Below, one piece after another: positions 7,440-16,179 of a stretch of 64,000 nucleotides of DNA (position 1 is its first letter; each line of letters begins with the position of its first letter). The notes beneath the pieces were generated by a model that was not told the DNA's origin, ran no database searches, and saw only the letters and a list, made by a program, of their open reading frames with translations. The position numbers and the translations under genes were made by a program. Source of the stretch: JAAYRQ01 sp035647815 (GTDB taxonomy: Bacteria > Bacillota > Syntrophomonadia > Syntrophomonadales > Syntrophomonadaceae); NCBI GenBank assembly GCA_035647815.1, contig DASRMR010000028.1, positions 1 to 64,000 on the forward strand. Direction: 5' to 3'.

Positions 7440-9653
7440 GTGAATAATGTTGATAGAACTCTATCTGCATTAAAAGCTAGTGTAGAAAGATTGACCATGT
7501 TAGAGAAAAGGCATCGCAACTTATTAGATAGCCTTAATGATGGTTTTGCAATAGTTAATAATGGTTTGCAAATTCTTCAGCTTAATTCTGCTTTTGCCCA
7601 TATGCTAGGATATGATTATGAGCAGATAACCGGAAAAAACCTATTAAGTTTTGCTGCACATCAAAGTGATCAAATAGCACTACTGAATGGGATATCTCGT
7701 CGAATTGATAAGCAGAAAGATTCTTATGACTTGAATTTCAGGACTAAGGATGGGCGAATTGTAACAACTAATATTAACCCTACACCTTATTTAGGTGATG
7801 GGGACAAAGTTATCGGCAGTTTTGCGGTCATTAAGGATCTTACCGATATAATAAAAGCAGAGAATACATTAGAATACCAGGCCCATTTGTTAGATCACAT
7901 AAGCGAAGGGGTTATAGTTACTGATGAAAAAGGAAATATTGAATACTGGAATTCTACAGCTAAGAATATGTTAGGATTCATTGCAACTTGTTCTTTGAAT
8001 TTGAATATATTCGATATTTTACCACTAGATAAAGATTTTTACATTAATATATTTGCTAATAATAAACAAGTTTACACAGAATCAGAGTTTACTACACCAT
8101 CTGGTATTCAAAGATACCTAAGATTGTCAACAGCCCTCCTCGATAATAAACATAGTCAAGAGACTGGCACAGTTACCATAATTTCCGATTTAACAGAATT
8201 AATCATTTCGCGACAACAGGCAGAACAAGCCAGCCAGGCTAAGACTAATTTCTTAGCTACTACTAGTCACGATATAAGGACTCCTATGATAGGGATAATC
8301 GGTGCTAGTGACTTGTTACTCCAAGAAAATCTCAATGATTATCAAAAAGACTTAGTAACTACTGTCCAACAGTCTGGCCAGCAATTATTAGATTTAATTA
8401 ATAATATTTTAGATATATCTAAAATTGAGGCTGGTTATACTGCAGAGGAAATAAAGCCCTTTAATTTATTGGAACTAATTACGGAATGTACCAGCACCAT
8501 CTATGCCAAAATTAAAGCTAATAATTTAGATTTATTCATAGAGATCGAACCATCCATCCCTCTGGTACTTGTTGGTGATACATTACAAATAAAACGGATA
8601 ATATTAAATCTACTTTGTAATGCAGTTACTTTTACCGAATCAGGATACATAAAGATATCTATTATGCCCATAGATGTTTATGAAGCTAATGATAATAAAA
8701 TAAATTTACTTTTTAGTATTGAGGATTCTGGCAGCGGTATTCCTAATGATGAACTCGCTTATATATTTGATGCTTTTCATCAAGTAAACCATCATTCCTC
8801 TATAGGTACTGGTTTAGGATTGAATATCTGTAAAAAACTAGTTGAAAATATGGGAGGCCAAATCTGGGCTAGTAGCCAAGTTGGTAAAGGATCTGAATTT
8901 AGCTTTTACATACCTGTAGAGAAAACAGATATAAATACTAACGACTCTTATGTTCCCCTTTTAACATCTACCTGGGAAAACATTTCTCCCCATAAGAAAA
9001 ATATATTAATTGTAGAAGATAATAAAGTTAATAGTAAAATATTAACTTATATGCTAAAAAACATAGATTATGAAAGTCTTTCTGTTAAAAATGGGAAAGA
9101 ATGTCTAGCCATACTTGAAAAACATGATTTTGATTTAATACTGATGGATATGCAAATGCCTGTTTTAGACGGCTACAAAACTACTAAAATAATCCGCAAA
9201 AATTATAAAAAGCCTGATATCCCGATAATTGCTTTAACAGCTTTTGCTATGAATGGAGATGCGAAAAGATGTATAGAGGCGGGATGTGATTATTATCTGC
9301 CGAAACCAGTCAACATTGCAAGTCTATCCTTAGCCTTAGATAAACTGTTATCTGATAAACAAGATAAGGTAACAGTGATGTCAGAAACCTTAATTGATAG
9401 CTTGATACCAGAATTTATAAGCTCAGTTAAAGACTTATTTGAACAATTGGAAACAGCGATAGACTCAAATAACTACGAAATTATCAAGAACATTACTCAT
9501 GATTTAAAAGGAATATGCGGAATGTATGGCTTTATTGGCTTATCTGAGGCTTCTGCCCTAGTTAACCAATATGCTAACAAACTTGATGATGCTAACTTGA
9601 AAATTGCCTTTAATAATCTCAAACAGATATTTAAAGTAGAAATTAAGTATTAA
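7440..9653 (+). CDS. Hybrid sensor histidine kinase with PAS, receiver and Hpt domains
   Basis: This is a 737-residue soluble phosphorelay protein. Domains in order are a short coiled coil (about 5-30), PAS 1 (about 28-135), PAS 2 (about 145-255), HisKA with His277 (TTSHDIRTPM), HATPase with N, G1 (EDSGSGIP) and G2 (GTGLGL) boxes, a receiver domain with phospho-acceptor Asp570 (LILMDMQMP), and an Hpt domain with His687 (ITHDLKG). No membrane span is visible, so PAS-mediated cytoplasmic sensing is likely. No separate response regulator lies nearby, so the final target must be elsewhere. GTG start after GGGGGGGAAG. It lies 93 bases after the anti-sigma gene. Confidence 0.93.
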   Translation: MNNVDRTLSALKASVERLTMLEKRHRNLLDSLNDGFAIVNNGLQILQLNSAFAHMLGYDYEQITGKNLLSFAAHQSDQIALLNGISRRIDKQKDSYDLNFRTKDGRIVTTNINPTPYLGDGDKVIGSFAVIKDLTDIIKAENTLEYQAHLLDHISEGVIVTDEKGNIEYWNSTAKNMLGFIATCSLNLNIFDILPLDKDFYINIFANNKQVYTESEFTTPSGIQRYLRLSTALLDNKHSQETGTVTIISDLTELIISRQQAEQASQAKTNFLATTSHDIRTPMIGIIGASDLLLQENLNDYQKDLVTTVQQSGQQLLDLINNILDISKIEAGYTAEEIKPFNLLELITECTSTIYAKIKANNLDLFIEIEPSIPLVLVGDTLQIKRIILNLLCNAVTFTESGYIKISIMPIDVYEANDNKINLLFSIEDSGSGIPNDELAYIFDAFHQVNHHSSIGTGLGLNICKKLVENMGGQIWASSQVGKGSEFSFYIPVEKTDINTNDSYVPLLTSTWENISPHKKNILIVEDNKVNSKILTYMLKNIDYESLSVKNGKECLAILEKHDFDLILMDMQMPVLDGYKTTKIIRKNYKKPDIPIIALTAFAMNGDAKRCIEAGCDYYLPKPVNIASLSLALDKLLSDKQDKVTVMSETLIDSLIPEFISSVKDLFEQLETAIDSNNYEIIKNITHDLKGICGMYGFIGLSEASALVNQYANKLDDANLKIAFNNLKQIFKVEIKY

Positions 9654-9689
9654 CTGAATAAATGTTTTATTTATTCTGCACTGACATAG

Positions 9690-9723
9690 AAAAGACCTGT
9701 ATAAAATAATATGCAGGTCTTTT
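9690..9723. terminator. Bidirectional terminator
   Basis: AAAAGACCTG (9690-9699) pairs with CAGGTCTTTT (9714-9723), between the convergent kinase and EF-G-family genes. Confidence 0.85.
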
Positions 9724-9732
9724 CTTATAATA

Positions 9733-11760
9733 TTATTCTTTTATTTCTCCAGTAAATTTTGCGTAATGAGAAAACTGCATGGAAAATGTCGCCCTACCTT
9801 GAGTTGCAGATCTCAAAACTGTTGAATACCCAAATAATTCAGCTAAAGGTACATAAGCCTTGATTACCTGTGTACTTGCTTCGGAATCCATAGATTCTAA
9901 TCTACCACGTCTATTATTAATATTGCTAATTATATTTCCGGTAAACTCATCAGGTGAAGTTACTTCTAATGCCATTATAGGCTCCAATAAGCATGGTTTA
10001 GCTTTTCTTAAGCATTCCCTAGCTCCTAACATTCCAGCACTTTTGAAAGCCATTTCAGATGAATCTACTTCGTGATACGATCCATCAAGTAAAGTTGCTT
10101 TTACATTAACTACTGGATAACCTTGAATAATTCCCTCTTCCAAAGATTGTTTAACCCCTGCTTCTACAGACGGAATATACTCCCTCGGTATAGCTCCACC
10201 CACAATTTTGCTTACAAACTCAAATCCTTCTTCATTAGGCTCGACTCTTAAGACTATATGAGCAAATTGTCCTCTACCGCCAGTTTGCCTTATATATCTT
10301 GTGACATGTTCAGCTGTCGTAGTTATTGTTTCTTTATAAGCAACTTCAGGTTGGCCAATATTAAAATCAATGTTAAATTCTTTTGCTAAGCGCTCAGTAA
10401 CAATTTCAAGATGTAGTTCACCCATACCAGCTATAAGAGTTTGACCCGTTTCATGATTATATGACACTTTAAAAGTTGGGTCTTCAGTAGATATCTTCGC
10501 CAAGGCTTCACCTATTTTTCCTTGATCATTTGAAGTTTTAGGTTCTATAGATATTTGGATAACTGGTTCAGGAAAATCAATAGATTCAAGTAAATAACCA
10601 TTATCTTCAGATGATAATGTATCACCAGTACTAATATCCTTCAAGCCTATAAAAGCCACTATATCACCAGCGGATACTTTATCTAATTCCTCACGTTGAT
10701 TAGCCTGCATTTTGACTAATCGTCCCACTCGTTCTCTTTTGTCTGTAGTATTATTAAACACATAACTACCCGCACTTATTTCACCAGAATAAACCCTAGC
10801 AAAGGCAAGTTTACCTACATGTCTATCACTTACTATTTTAAATACTAAAGCCATAAAATCACCTTTTGGATCTGCAACGATATCAATCAAATCATCACTA
10901 CCACTTACTACTGCTTGCGGTGGTTCCCTATCTAAAGGTGTCGGCATATAATCTACTATTGCATCTAGTAATGGTTGAATGCCTATATTACGATAAGAAC
11001 TACCACACATTACTGGCACATAAGTGTTATTAAGAGTATTAACCCTAATCGCCTCTGTTAACATTTTTATAGGCAGTTCTTCACCATTAAAATATAAATC
11101 TAGCAATTCTTCGTTAGTTTCAGCTAAGTTTTCAACTAAAATTAAACGCCATTCATCAGTTACTCCCTGATATTTTTCTGGAATTTCTGCTTCGGTAACC
11201 TCATTGCCAAAATCACCAGTAAAGGAAAAATATTTCAGTTTAACTAGATCAATAATACCGGTAAATTCATCGTCTTCCACTACTGGAAGAGTTAAAACCA
11301 ATGGATTAGCACCCAGCCTTTTTTTAATTTGATCTACTACACGATAAAAGTCGGCACCAATAGCATCCATCTTATTGATGTAGGCCATCTTAGGAACTTT
11401 ATATTTATCAGCTTGACGCCAAACCGTTTCAGATTGAGGTTCTACTCCACCTTTAGCACAGAAAATAACAACAACACCATCTAGTATTCTAAGACTACGT
11501 TCTACTTCTGCAGTAAAGTCAACATGACCTGGAGTATCTATAATATTAATAATATGGTCTCTCCAAGTACATTTAATAGCAGCAGATGCTACTGTTATAC
11601 CTCTTTCCTTTTCATATGAGAGAAAATCCATAACACTTTCGCCATCATGTGTTTCGCCCATCTTATGAGTTAAACCTGTAAAATATAAAATTCTCTCTGT
11701 AGTTGTAGTTTTCCCAGCATCTATGTGGGCGATTATTCCTATATTCCTTAAATTTTTCAT
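9733..11760 (-). CDS. fusA: Elongation factor G-family GTPase (probable paralogue)
   Basis: The protein is a full-length EF-G-type translocation GTPase of about 675 residues. It has G1 AHIDAGKTTTTE, G2 ERGITVAS, G3 DTPGHVDF, G4 NKMD and G5 CGSSYRN, followed by domains II-V (domain IV carries GGRGQFAHI). It has the family layout, but switch I reads MDFLSYEKERGIT instead of the usual MDWMxQEQERGIT. It also stands alone rather than in the rpsL-rpsG-fusA-tuf operon, so it may be a second, EF-G II-like copy; this is inference. The ATG at 11760 is chosen because an upstream in-frame GTG is part of the AAGGAG site. Its own strong promoter and hairpin leader precede it. Confidence 0.88.
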   Translation of the reverse strand: MKNLRNIGIIAHIDAGKTTTTERILYFTGLTHKMGETHDGESVMDFLSYEKERGITVASAAIKCTWRDHIINIIDTPGHVDFTAEVERSLRILDGVVVIFCAKGGVEPQSETVWRQADKYKVPKMAYINKMDAIGADFYRVVDQIKKRLGANPLVLTLPVVEDDEFTGIIDLVKLKYFSFTGDFGNEVTEAEIPEKYQGVTDEWRLILVENLAETNEELLDLYFNGEELPIKMLTEAIRVNTLNNTYVPVMCGSSYRNIGIQPLLDAIVDYMPTPLDREPPQAVVSGSDDLIDIVADPKGDFMALVFKIVSDRHVGKLAFARVYSGEISAGSYVFNNTTDKRERVGRLVKMQANQREELDKVSAGDIVAFIGLKDISTGDTLSSEDNGYLLESIDFPEPVIQISIEPKTSNDQGKIGEALAKISTEDPTFKVSYNHETGQTLIAGMGELHLEIVTERLAKEFNIDFNIGQPEVAYKETITTTAEHVTRYIRQTGGRGQFAHIVLRVEPNEEGFEFVSKIVGGAIPREYIPSVEAGVKQSLEEGIIQGYPVVNVKATLLDGSYHEVDSSEMAFKSAGMLGARECLRKAKPCLLEPIMALEVTSPDEFTGNIISNINNRRGRLESMDSEASTQVIKAYVPLAELFGYSTVLRSATQGRATFSMQFSHYAKFTGEIKE

Positions 11761-11787
11761 CAAGGTTTCCACTCCTTATTTAGACCC

Positions 11788-11822
11788 AAAAAATAACGGC
11801 ATTCCTCAATTAAGTCATGCCG
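11788..11822 (-). promoter_or_regulatory. Hairpin with T-tract in the EF-G leader (candidate attenuator)
   Basis: On the minus strand CGGCAT (11822-11817) pairs with ATGCCG (11802-11797), followed at once by TTATTTTTT (ending at 11788). It sits between the promoter and the RBS. A competing CCGGAGTTTCGG lies just upstream. The arrangement resembles a transcription attenuator; no ligand or leader peptide was identified. Confidence 0.45.
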
Positions 11823-11867
11823 AAACTCCGGTTATGCAATTTTTCTAACCAAACATTCCAGAATACA

Positions 11868-11896
11868 ATTATATTAGCCTATAAAAGCTTTGTCAA
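11868..11896 (-). promoter_or_regulatory. Promoter of the EF-G-family gene
   Basis: Perfect TTGACA (plus coordinates 11891-11896) and TATAAT (11868-11873) are separated by exactly 17 bases, read on the minus strand. This strong housekeeping promoter gives a leader of about 100 nt. Confidence 0.85.
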
Positions 11897-12127
11897 ACAG
11901 TTAATATTATATTAACTGTTTTATTATTTAGAAACTAACTGACTTCACCTTATTTCTACTATCCCATTATACTATTAAAACTTAATTTGACTAGTCTTTT
12001 CTCTACAGCTAGCGTTTATTTTACAATAAGACTTTAATTTAAAATGACAATTTATATTGTTAGGATAAGCAATATGATAATATATAATTAGAAAATTGCT
12101 TTTTATGGTTTTTAAGGGGGTGTTACA

Positions 12128-12922
12128 CTGCTTAAAACAACTACACACCGAGACATAACTTCTGCACATGGCATCGTAAGTTTCTTAGGTGTTAAAATGT
12201 CGGTATATTTGTACCTAGTCGATGGATTACTTATCGACACTGGTCCTAGCAACCTTAAAGAAAGTACCGCTTTTTTTAAGGAAAGCTTAATTAATCAAGT
12301 AGCTTTAACGCATGTACACGAAGATCATTCCGGTATGGCTGCTTGGTTACAAGACCAAAAGAAAGTTCCTATTTACTTAAGTAGTATTTCTATAGAAGAG
12401 GCTAACAAAAAAGCTAAAATTCCATTTTATCGGCAGCTCATTTGGGGGAAAAGGTTAGCTTTCGAACCTGAAGTATATAAAAAAAAGGTTACAACTGAAA
12501 AATATTCTTTCGATGTTTTACCTACACCAGGACATGCAACAGACCATGTAGCATTGTTCGAAAAAAACGAAGGTTGGCTTTTTACAGGTGACCTCTACCT
12601 AGGTAAACGTCCAATAGTCTGTATGCGCGAGGAGAATATGCCTGAAACTATAAGTTCTTTGGAGACCTTATCCAAACTAGACTTTGATACTATGTTTTGT
12701 TCTCATAGTGGGATACACCATGGCAATGGTAAAGAAAAGATAATTGAACGGCTCGATGCATTTATTGAATTAAGGGAAAAGACCGAAGAATTACATAAGC
12801 AAGGATTAACAGCTAAACAGATTGACAAAAAACTATACCCTCATAAGCAACTTGTTACTTACGTATCTAGAGGTGAGTGGTCATCATTTAATATCATAAA
12901 TTCTTTAATAAAAGATAAATAA
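12128..12922 (+). CDS. Metallo-beta-lactamase-fold hydrolase (CTG start)
   Basis: The MBL-fold metal site is clear: THVHEDHSG (HxHxDH), a later PGHATDH, the FTGDLYLG aspartate and a C-terminal SHSGIHHG. The substrate is unknown; the layout is that of stand-alone MBL-fold hydrolases of the glyoxalase II type. The first ATG (12197) has no RBS and would cut into the first beta-strand. Codons upstream read LLKTTTHRDITSAHGIVSFLG, which looks like the missing strand. A CTG at 12128 follows AAGGGGGTG by a normal distance, with no ATG, GTG or TTG in frame. I therefore annotate a CTG start giving 264 residues. It is a single gene followed by a strong terminator. Confidence 0.8.
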   Translation: MLKTTTHRDITSAHGIVSFLGVKMSVYLYLVDGLLIDTGPSNLKESTAFFKESLINQVALTHVHEDHSGMAAWLQDQKKVPIYLSSISIEEANKKAKIPFYRQLIWGKRLAFEPEVYKKKVTTEKYSFDVLPTPGHATDHVALFEKNEGWLFTGDLYLGKRPIVCMREENMPETISSLETLSKLDFDTMFCSHSGIHHGNGKEKIIERLDAFIELREKTEELHKQGLTAKQIDKKLYPHKQLVTYVSRGEWSSFNIINSLIKDK

Positions 12923-12960
12923 AAAAGCGGAACTTAAATTTATACTTAAGTTCCGCTTTT
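12923..12960. terminator. Bidirectional terminator
   Basis: A 15-bp perfect stem, AAAAGCGGAACTTAA with its complement (12946-12960), lies between the convergent MBL and enoyl-CoA hydratase genes. Confidence 0.9.
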
Positions 12961-12972
12961 AAAGTTAACTAC

Positions 12973-13755
12973 TTATTTGTTTTTAAATACTGGTCTCCGT
13001 TTTTCGAAGAAAGAATCGATGGCTTCATTCTGATCTTCAGTTCCACAACAATATGTAGACTGAGCCTGTTCAAAGAGCAAACCGGCACTAAGACTACTCT
13101 CATTTGCTAAGTTAATACCTTGTTTAGCAAACCTAACTGCTGCAGGAGGCATTCCAGCCATCCTCTTAGCTAACTTCATAGTTCTTTCCATAAGCTGGTC
13201 ACGTTCTACAACTATCTCTACTAGTCCTATAGCATAAGCTTCATCTGCGTCAATTTCTTCACAGCCAATAATTAAACGCTTAGCCTGTCCCATACCTACT
13301 AGTTGGGTTAGCCTTACAGTCCCTCCCATATCTGGTGAAAGACCAAATCTAACTTCTGGTATGGATATTTTAGCATCTTTTGCTGCAATTCTAATATCAC
13401 ACCCTAGAATAAGTTCAGTAGCTGACCCATAACATAAGCCATGAATAGCTGCTATAACTGGTATAGGTAGTTCTTGCCATTTATTGTATAGACCTTGTAA
13501 CCATTGCAGATTTTCCATGATAAATGCTGAATTTACTCCTCGTAAAAACTTTAAATCAACTCCTGCCGAAAAATGGTCACCATTAGCATTAATCACGACT
13601 ACTTTTAAGCTTTTATCTTGGACAATTTCATTTTGAATAGCTTCTAATTCAAGTAGTAGTTCTTGTCCAACCAAATTATATGTTTTTGGTTGGTTAAAAG
13701 TTATTACCCCAATCGAATCTTCTTTAGTAAATAATAATTGTTTTTCGGAACTCAA
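12973..13755 (-). CDS. Enoyl-CoA hydratase/isomerase family protein
   Basis: This crotonase-fold protein of about 260 residues has the oxyanion-hole segments HFSAGVDLKFL (about 65-75) and IHGLCYGSATELILGCD (about 105-121), and PEVRFGLSPDMGGTVRL after it. The glutamate positions that hydrate the double bond in classical crotonases are only partly evident: one site reads Ala-Thr-Glu-Leu and the other Pro-Asp-Met-Gly. Whether it is a hydratase, isomerase or hydrolase of acyl-CoA esters is therefore open. I place the start at TTG 13755, eight bases after GGAGG; the longer frame begins within that site. No other fatty-acid genes are adjacent. Confidence 0.85.
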   Translation of the reverse strand: MSSEKQLLFTKEDSIGVITFNQPKTYNLVGQELLLELEAIQNEIVQDKSLKVVVINANGDHFSAGVDLKFLRGVNSAFIMENLQWLQGLYNKWQELPIPVIAAIHGLCYGSATELILGCDIRIAAKDAKISIPEVRFGLSPDMGGTVRLTQLVGMGQAKRLIIGCEEIDADEAYAIGLVEIVVERDQLMERTMKLAKRMAGMPPAAVRFAKQGINLANESSLSAGLLFEQAQSTYCCGTEDQNEAIDSFFEKRRPVFKNK

Positions 13756-13891
13756 TATAAATACCTCCAATTCCTTTATCTGCTATTTGTTAACTCCATT
13801 CTAATACATTTCAGCTATTAATACACTATTGATTTAAATTACGACAACGAAATATATCTAAGGATAAAGATTTTAATATGCTTACTACGGT

Positions 13892-14440
13892 CTATTTTAA
13901 CAATGGGGATATTGCTTTAAATTCTGGAGTCCCCGCCTCTTTTAATAAGTCGAAAACAATAGTCTCAGTATTACTAATAACAGCTCCTACATCTTTCATC
14001 AGCTCTATGCCACTATTTTTATTTTCATCAGTCCTAGAGCAAACTGCATCTTTGGCTAAATGAACATTATAGCCAAGTCCTATTAGATCCCTAACTGTTT
14101 GAAATACACATATATGAGTCTCACTACCAGTTACTATTATGTTTTTACGCCCTAAGCTCTCAAGTTCAGAATTAAAATTAGGAATACAAGCAGAAAAGGA
14201 AACTTTATCTAGATAGTAATGTTCAGGTAAATTTGACTTAATTTCATCTACTGTTGTCCCTAAACCTTTTGGGTACTGCTCACTCAATAAAATAGGTATA
14301 TCTAACTGCTTAGCTGTTTCAATTAATAAATTAGTGTTTTTATATACTTGTTCTTTATCTTTCATGGGGCTCATTAATCTTTCTTGTAAGTCAATAATTA
14401 AGAGTATGGAATCATTTACTTCAAGTTTAAATTTAGTCAT
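13892..14440 (-). CDS. Isochorismatase-family cysteine hydrolase
   Basis: This 182-residue hydrolase of the isochorismatase-like fold (YcaC/nicotinamidase relatives) carries the full catalytic triad: Asp17 (LLIIDLQERL), Lys79 (YYLDKVSFSAC) and Cys111 (GSETHICVFQT), plus the cis-peptide VTGSETH segment. The substrate is not predictable; the YcaC group hydrolyses unknown amides or esters. The ATG follows AAAGGAG. It stands alone, about 120 bases from the enoyl-CoA hydratase gene and divergent from the membrane protein at 14595. Confidence 0.88.
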   Translation of the reverse strand: MTKFKLEVNDSILLIIDLQERLMSPMKDKEQVYKNTNLLIETAKQLDIPILLSEQYPKGLGTTVDEIKSNLPEHYYLDKVSFSACIPNFNSELESLGRKNIIVTGSETHICVFQTVRDLIGLGYNVHLAKDAVCSRTDENKNSGIELMKDVGAVISNTETIVFDLLKEAGTPEFKAISPLLK

Positions 14441-14594
14441 TAGTAATTTCTCCTTTAAATCTTCTTGTATTTATTGTAACATTGGTTTGAAATATTTTTT
14501 CCAGCAGTTATTAAATGATAACTGGCAGGAAATAAACAAAAAGTATCTAATTAAGCAATTATGAGTATACTTTTAAATAGTGGAGGATTTTTAT

Positions 14595-15533
14595 ATGTTC
14601 AAAAGTCGCATTCCTATTCTATTATCTTTAGTAATATTATCTGCCATCATTTGTGTGCTAGTTCAAGTGTTAATCGGTGTTAAAGTTACTGTTTTAAATG
14701 CAAATTATTATAGTAGTATAATACAAAAACACAATCTTCATGAACTCCCTCAAAATTATGTTTTACTCTCTATGAAAAATGAGGCTCCTGAATTATTATC
14801 TGAGCCTATATGTAATGCATTAACACCTGCTATCGCAATTGCCTTTTCCGAGTTCTGGGTTCAATACCAAGGAGAAAATGTAATAAAAAAGACACTTGAC
14901 TATGTCAAAGGCGATGATAAGAAATTACGATTAATAATACCGTTAGAAGATCGTAAAGTCATATTAAAAGATGAAATAGATGAATATCTAAAAACTAAAT
15001 ATACAGCTAATGAATTAGCTAATTTTCAAATAACTTCAACTGAAGAAACAGCTAATATCATGGTAAATAATGCTAATTTACCTGGTTCTATTGATGTAGC
15101 AAAGAGTTTGAATTTTGCTCAGAATGGGATAGGTCAAATGCTTGATACATTTAGAAGTCACTATTACTTAATAATGTTAGCTCCTTTTTTGTTGTTTTTA
15201 ACACTTATTATCTTAATTGTTCTAATAGGCAGAGATGGATTAGGGGTAAAGTGGCTAGGTAGTGGCATAATAATGGCTAGCTTTTTCACCCTCCTTGTTG
15301 CCTCCGCCTCCAATGTTTTCTTAGATGAATTTCTCATCAAAAACATTTCTGAACAGAACAAATTATTAACCACCATTGGCACTAATCCGATAATTTTGAC
15401 TAGTATAGTTAAAAATTCCGTTATAAGTAGCCTTAATAAAATCGCCCTAAGTTTTTGTTTATTCGGATCTTTCTTGTTCGTAGGTGGTAAACTGTGGTTA
15501 ATTCATACTATTAAAAATGAGTTTAAGCTTTAA
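14595..15533 (+). CDS. Membrane protein of unknown function
   Basis: This 312-residue protein has an N-terminal membrane anchor (about 9-32), an extracytoplasmic segment of about 150 residues, and then three further membrane spans (about 189-210, 219-240 and 280-300). The extracytoplasmic part is rich in charged residues and contains no motif I know. The topology (anchor, outer domain, spans) recalls receptor or wall-associated proteins but no function can be given. The ATG at 14595 is seven bases after GGAGG; an upstream in-frame GTG overlaps that site. It is a single gene closed by a terminator. Confidence 0.7.
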   Translation: MFKSRIPILLSLVILSAIICVLVQVLIGVKVTVLNANYYSSIIQKHNLHELPQNYVLLSMKNEAPELLSEPICNALTPAIAIAFSEFWVQYQGENVIKKTLDYVKGDDKKLRLIIPLEDRKVILKDEIDEYLKTKYTANELANFQITSTEETANIMVNNANLPGSIDVAKSLNFAQNGIGQMLDTFRSHYYLIMLAPFLLFLTLIILIVLIGRDGLGVKWLGSGIIMASFFTLLVASASNVFLDEFLIKNISEQNKLLTTIGTNPIILTSIVKNSVISSLNKIALSFCLFGSFLFVGGKLWLIHTIKNEFKL

Positions 15534-15556
15534 TTTTAATTCATTGTAGTTAATAT

Positions 15557-15590
15557 AATTCCAGCATACTATATATAATATGCTGGAATT
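15557..15590. terminator. Bidirectional terminator
   Basis: AATTCCAGCATA pairs with TATGCTGGAATT, between the convergent membrane protein and dUTPase genes. Confidence 0.8.
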
Positions 15591-15598
15591 ATTCAATG

Positions 15599-15985
15599 TT
15601 ATTTGACTATGAATTCAACCTTAACTACTGGGCTGAAAACCATTTGTGCTACCTTTTGATCTGGTAATATTTTTATCGGCTTATCAGTCACATTTAGTAA
15701 CAGAACTTTAATTTCTCCTATATGTTCAGAATCTATCGTTCCCGGTGAGTTAGCCACAACTAAACCTTTTCTAGCCATACCTGATCTACTCCGAATTTGT
15801 GCTTCATACCCCTGGGGGATTTTGATGGCAAAACCAGTAGATAGACTTTTTACTTCATGGGGATAAAGAACCATTTCATCTCGAATTGCGATACTAACAT
15901 CACAGCCTGCTGCATGTTTAGTATCATATTCAGGGATTTTGGCCCATTCAACAAGCCTCTTAAACTGAATTTCTACTTTGTCCAA
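15599..15985 (-). CDS. dut: dUTPase-family protein lacking motif V
   Basis: The trimeric dUTPase fold is recognisable: motif 1 AAGCDVSIA, motif 2 RSRSGMARKG, motif 3 GTIDSEHIGEIKV and motif 4 PDQKVAQMVF. The enzyme normally hydrolyses dUTP to dUMP and PPi. Two oddities are visible. Motif 3 has His where the deoxyribose-stacking Tyr usually stands (GxIDxxY), while the catalytic Asp of GTID is kept. The protein also ends soon after motif 4 without the glycine-rich motif V that closes over the substrate. It may have changed specificity or borrow motif V from another protein. Start placed at TTG 15985, six bases after GGAGGGA; the ATG of the longer frame overlaps that site. Confidence 0.85.
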   Translation of the reverse strand: MDKVEIQFKRLVEWAKIPEYDTKHAAGCDVSIAIRDEMVLYPHEVKSLSTGFAIKIPQGYEAQIRSRSGMARKGLVVANSPGTIDSEHIGEIKVLLLNVTDKPIKILPDQKVAQMVFSPVVKVEFIVK

Positions 15986-16179
15986 TTTGGTTCCCTCCAT
16001 TTCATTTTAATTTTATTATACTAATATATATTCTCACTTTCTATACTAATATCCTTCGTCTAATTATAAATTCGACATTATATTCTTTTATCACTTATAT
16101 ACATGTTGTAATATGTCGTTCAAATTATAATATATCTCTGGTAAGATAAGGGTAATTACTACTATGGGGGTAAATGATT

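Noticed and set aside
12973..14440. Enoyl-CoA hydratase and isochorismatase-like genes as a pathway operon
   Set aside because: They are separated by over 130 bases and share no known pathway; likely independent.
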